Source: Bacteroidales bacterium (lineage in GTDB: Bacteria; Bacteroidota; Bacteroidia; Bacteroidales; UBA932). Taken from it: a stretch of DNA of 5,538 nt. The translations under genes and the position numbers were made by a program. The stretch covers positions 1 to 5,538 of the forward strand of contig SFJA01000091.1 of the NCBI GenBank assembly GCA_004556005.1. The letters run 5' to 3'. Positions 5,161 through 5,538 of this stretch are shown one piece after another (the stretch's first letter is position 1; every line of letters starts with the position of its first letter). The notes beneath the pieces are model-generated. The model made no database searches. It worked only from the letters and a program-made list of their open reading frames with translations, and was not told where the DNA came from.

Positions 5161-5538
5161 TTATTTACCGAAGTAGACAGTGGCACCAGTCGGAGCAAAG
5201 ACATCCGGAGACAGCTCGTGCAGTCGCGACTCGATTATGTCGATGATGAGAGGCGCGACACCATTCTCAGTAGCCTGGGGCCTGAAGCTCTTGAGCGCTT
5301 CCTTCACCTTGTCTATGTACTTCGCAGGATTCTTGATGTCGTTCTGAGCAGCGAAGGCCAGCAGGTCCGCAGTGGTTATATCCTCGAACTTCCCCCGCAC
5401 GGAGAATTCGTGACGTCTCTCAGGAGTTGCGGCCGTTTTCAAGATGAAGCATAGGTCGTAAGCCGGAGAAAGGTGCCAGGAGCCGTCCTTCTCCATGATG
5501 AAGGAGAAGTTCTTGGCGTGGTCGTCCGTGTTGTTGGA
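5161..5538 (-). CDS. hipA: HipA-family Ser/Thr kinase toxin, C-terminal part (partial)
   Basis: The frame runs in from the right edge and ends at TAA 5161-5163, giving the last 125 residues of a protein of perhaps 300-440. It opens with SNNTDDHAKNFSFIME, the HipA catalytic loop. Compared with E. coli HipA (TDGHAKNFS), the first Asp of the DD pair (5524-5526) matches catalytic Asp309, and the Asn (5509-5511) matches the metal-binding Asn. HLSPAYDL follows, whose Asp (5455-5457) matches Asp332. The rest is the helical C-terminal subdomain. HipA kinases phosphorylate cytoplasmic targets such as glutamyl-tRNA synthetase and are neutralised by a DNA-binding HipB antitoxin, normally encoded upstream and so outside this window. 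The visible active-site residues are intact, so the enzyme is probably functional. No terminator is seen after its stop; AT-rich debris follows. Confidence 0.93.
   Translation of the reverse strand, partial: SNNTDDHAKNFSFIMEKDGSWHLSPAYDLCFILKTAATPERRHEFSVRGKFEDITTADLLAFAAQNDIKNPAKYIDKVKEALKSFRPQATENGVAPLIIDIIESRLHELSPDVFAPTGATVYFGK

Overview
The window looks like chromosomal DNA of a Bacteroidota bacterium, most likely of the order Bacteroidales. Four signals support this. A TonB-dependent receptor end is followed by a DUF4249 lipoprotein, a pairing typical of the phylum. A promoter with the exact Bacteroides spacing (TTTG-N19-TAnnTTTG) precedes a tRNA gene. Protein genes have A-rich leaders without Shine-Dalgarno sequences. 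The genes are of moderate to high GC (57-67% in sampled parts of the peptidase and hipA genes). I cannot name a genus from sequence alone.

Layout, left to right. (1) At 1-1197 (+) lie the last 100 codons of an outer-membrane TonB-dependent receptor and, 18 nt later, a complete DUF4249 lipoprotein. The two are probably one transcription unit working together in uptake of an unknown nutrient. (2) At 1233-2722 (-), converging on it, are pheS (phenylalanyl-tRNA synthetase alpha subunit) and, 14 nt upstream of pheS on the same strand, a small exported helical protein of unknown function. (3) At 2753-4468 (+) is a secreted C69-family dipeptidase, divergent from the small exported gene. The roughly 45-bp region between them carries promoter-like -7 boxes facing each other. 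(4) At 4469-4640 is a non-coding, strongly G-skewed spacer with short direct repeats. (5) At 4647-4833 is a self-contained tRNA-Ser(GCT) unit: promoter, gene with long variable arm, and a strong intrinsic terminator. (6) At 4835-5160 is an AT-rich stretch (about 33% GC where counted) with a broken open frame on the minus strand and an imperfect tandem duplication. It looks like the eroded remnant of an acquired element next to the tRNA gene. (7) At 5161-5538 (-) is the C-terminal part of a HipA-family Ser/Thr kinase toxin, cut by the window edge; its catalytic loop is just inside the window.

The window is mainly ordinary core and accessory genes. The parts most worth a second look are the tRNA-Ser/AT-rich remnant/HipA junction, which resembles an island boundary, and the G-skewed repeat spacer after the peptidase. 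I see no convincing sign of a wholly new system.
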